This document shows, one piece after another, positions 63,292-64,000 of a stretch of DNA of 64,000 bases; within the stretch, counting starts at the first letter, position 1, and each line of letters begins with the position of its first letter. The translations under genes and the position numbers were made by a program. The DNA comes from Bolinopsis microptera. Its lineage: Eukaryota; Ctenophora; Tentaculata; Lobata; Bolinopsidae. The DNA is taken from positions 8,335,720 through 8,399,719 of the forward strand of contig NC_087080.1 in assembly GCF_026151205.1 (NCBI RefSeq). The letters run 5' to 3'. The notes under the pieces were generated by a model that searched no databases, was not told the origin of the DNA, and saw only the letters and a program-made list of their open reading frames with translations.

Positions 63292-63310
63292 GTGCACGCT
63301 TCGCGTGCAC
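63292..63310. other. Perfect hairpin with TTC triloop
   Basis: GTGCACGC-TTC-GCGTGCAC, identical to 55314-55332 and the complement form of 52968-52986. Confidence 0.9.
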
Positions 63311-63499
63311 GAAAGGTATACAACGTGCAACAAAGTTTACCTTTGCTTACAATTTCTTGAATTACAGATACAAGTTGAATTTCAAGTGTTTCCCGTATTT
63401 AATGCATAATTATATCAATCGCAGTATTATTATCATGAAAATTGAAGTGAGCTGAAATTGAAGCTTATCTTATACTTAAATTTATATTGGAGAACTTGG

Positions 63500-63614
63500 C
63501 CGCTTCGACGCGCCACGCGAACTAGCATTCTTGTCGTCGAGAACTAGCATTCTTGTCGTCGATCGTTGCTCTGCTTCGCAGAGCAACGATCTCGACGGAT
63601 TGACATCGTCAATT
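63500..63614. repeat. Hairpin-bearing repeat, copy 2
   Basis: Same order as 59286-59437 but with two copies of the internal unit (AACTAGCATTCTTGTCGTCG). The 14-bp TTC hairpin (63561-63591) is unchanged. The second hairpin is reduced by one base change. Confidence 0.8.
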
Positions 63615-63716
63615 AAAAATTTATAGTAAATGTAGAATGGAAATCTAGCGTTCGCCAAAACGAAATTCGAAACAACCGGCGCGGGCGCAATTCTTGATAG
63701 TATTTATAGGGTAAGT

Positions 63717-63776
63717 ACATGTTAGTAGCAGTTAGTGGCAGTTAGTAGCCGTTAGTAGCCGTTAGTAGCCGTTAGT
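63717..63776. repeat. Minisatellite CCGTTAGTAG
   Basis: About six units of 10 bp, with CAGTTAGTGG variants at the left end. Confidence 0.9.
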
Positions 63777-64000
63777 ATAAACAGTTTCTTTGCACTTTGC
63801 TCCTCCTGTGAATGGGGGTCACGATATGATACAACATTGATCAATAGTTATAAAAAGGATTGTTGCATTTAGATATATTCTAAAATTATAAATAAAATGA
63901 TGTCAAATTAAATTGTTAACGTGTCTGGTCACTGGTGCTGTGCCGCACGCATATTCTTGTCTAATCATGAAATCGAGCGCTACAGCAAAATAAAATGTGT

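Larger units (their letters stand above)
62000..64000. other. Right-end intergenic DNA
   Basis: 62000-62110 has repeated TTCTTCTTAATCTATTACAA units and a LINE-3'-like segment resembling the centre of unit R. 62310-62830 shows nothing recognisable. 62840-63010 is GC-rich without a gene. 63065-63145 is the inverse of 10221-10300. The hairpin repeat and a minisatellite follow. Confidence 0.5.

Overview
The window looks like nuclear DNA from an invertebrate animal. It has spliced genes with GT-AG introns, AT-rich spacers, many small inverted-repeat transposons, a LINE, a Penelope-like fragment, an LTR retrotransposon and a Polinton/Maverick. I cannot name the species; a sponge or cnidarian is a guess from gene and repeat content.

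The host genes I can support are four copies of a small CD225/dispanin (IFITM-like) two-pass membrane protein gene: A (+, 1446-1873, partial), B (-, 8706-20800), C (-, 45470-47736) and D (-, 51795-60086). All splice junctions are phase 0 and the exon plan is shared: a Pro/Gln-rich N-terminus in exons 1 and 2, TM1 plus the conserved loop in exon 3, TM2 in exon 4. C and D lie in a direct tandem duplication (44105-50425 and 50430-about 62000). Each copy gives empty sites for transposons found in the other.

Intron 1 of gene B is 11.2 kb. It holds a (CCCTGA)n array and, embedded in it, a LINE (13011-20194, -). ORF1 of this LINE encodes an AlkB-type 2OG-Fe(II) dioxygenase followed by an SGNH hydrolase. 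ORF2 encodes a PHD finger, an APE-type endonuclease and a reverse transcriptase. ORF2 is split by an 833-bp hAT-like element with an 8-bp target duplication.

From 24.2 to 43.7 kb is a Polinton (24215-43656) with 239-bp terminal repeats, AG...CT ends and a 6-bp target duplication. It sits inside the reverse transcriptase of a Penelope-like fragment. It carries integrase, packaging ATPase, penton, major capsid protein and adenain-like protease genes plus several small genes, but no DNA polymerase B. A gag-only LTR retrotransposon (29060-35852) with two 1281-bp LTRs and a 5-bp target duplication is nested in one of its genes. This is a three-level nest.

From 52.3 to 58.8 kb, intron 2 of gene D has been filled by a FLYWCH-domain gene fragment and an array of inverted and direct repeats. 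The rest is intergenic or intronic DNA with satellites, MITEs and GC-rich perfect hairpins closed by a GAA/TTC triloop.
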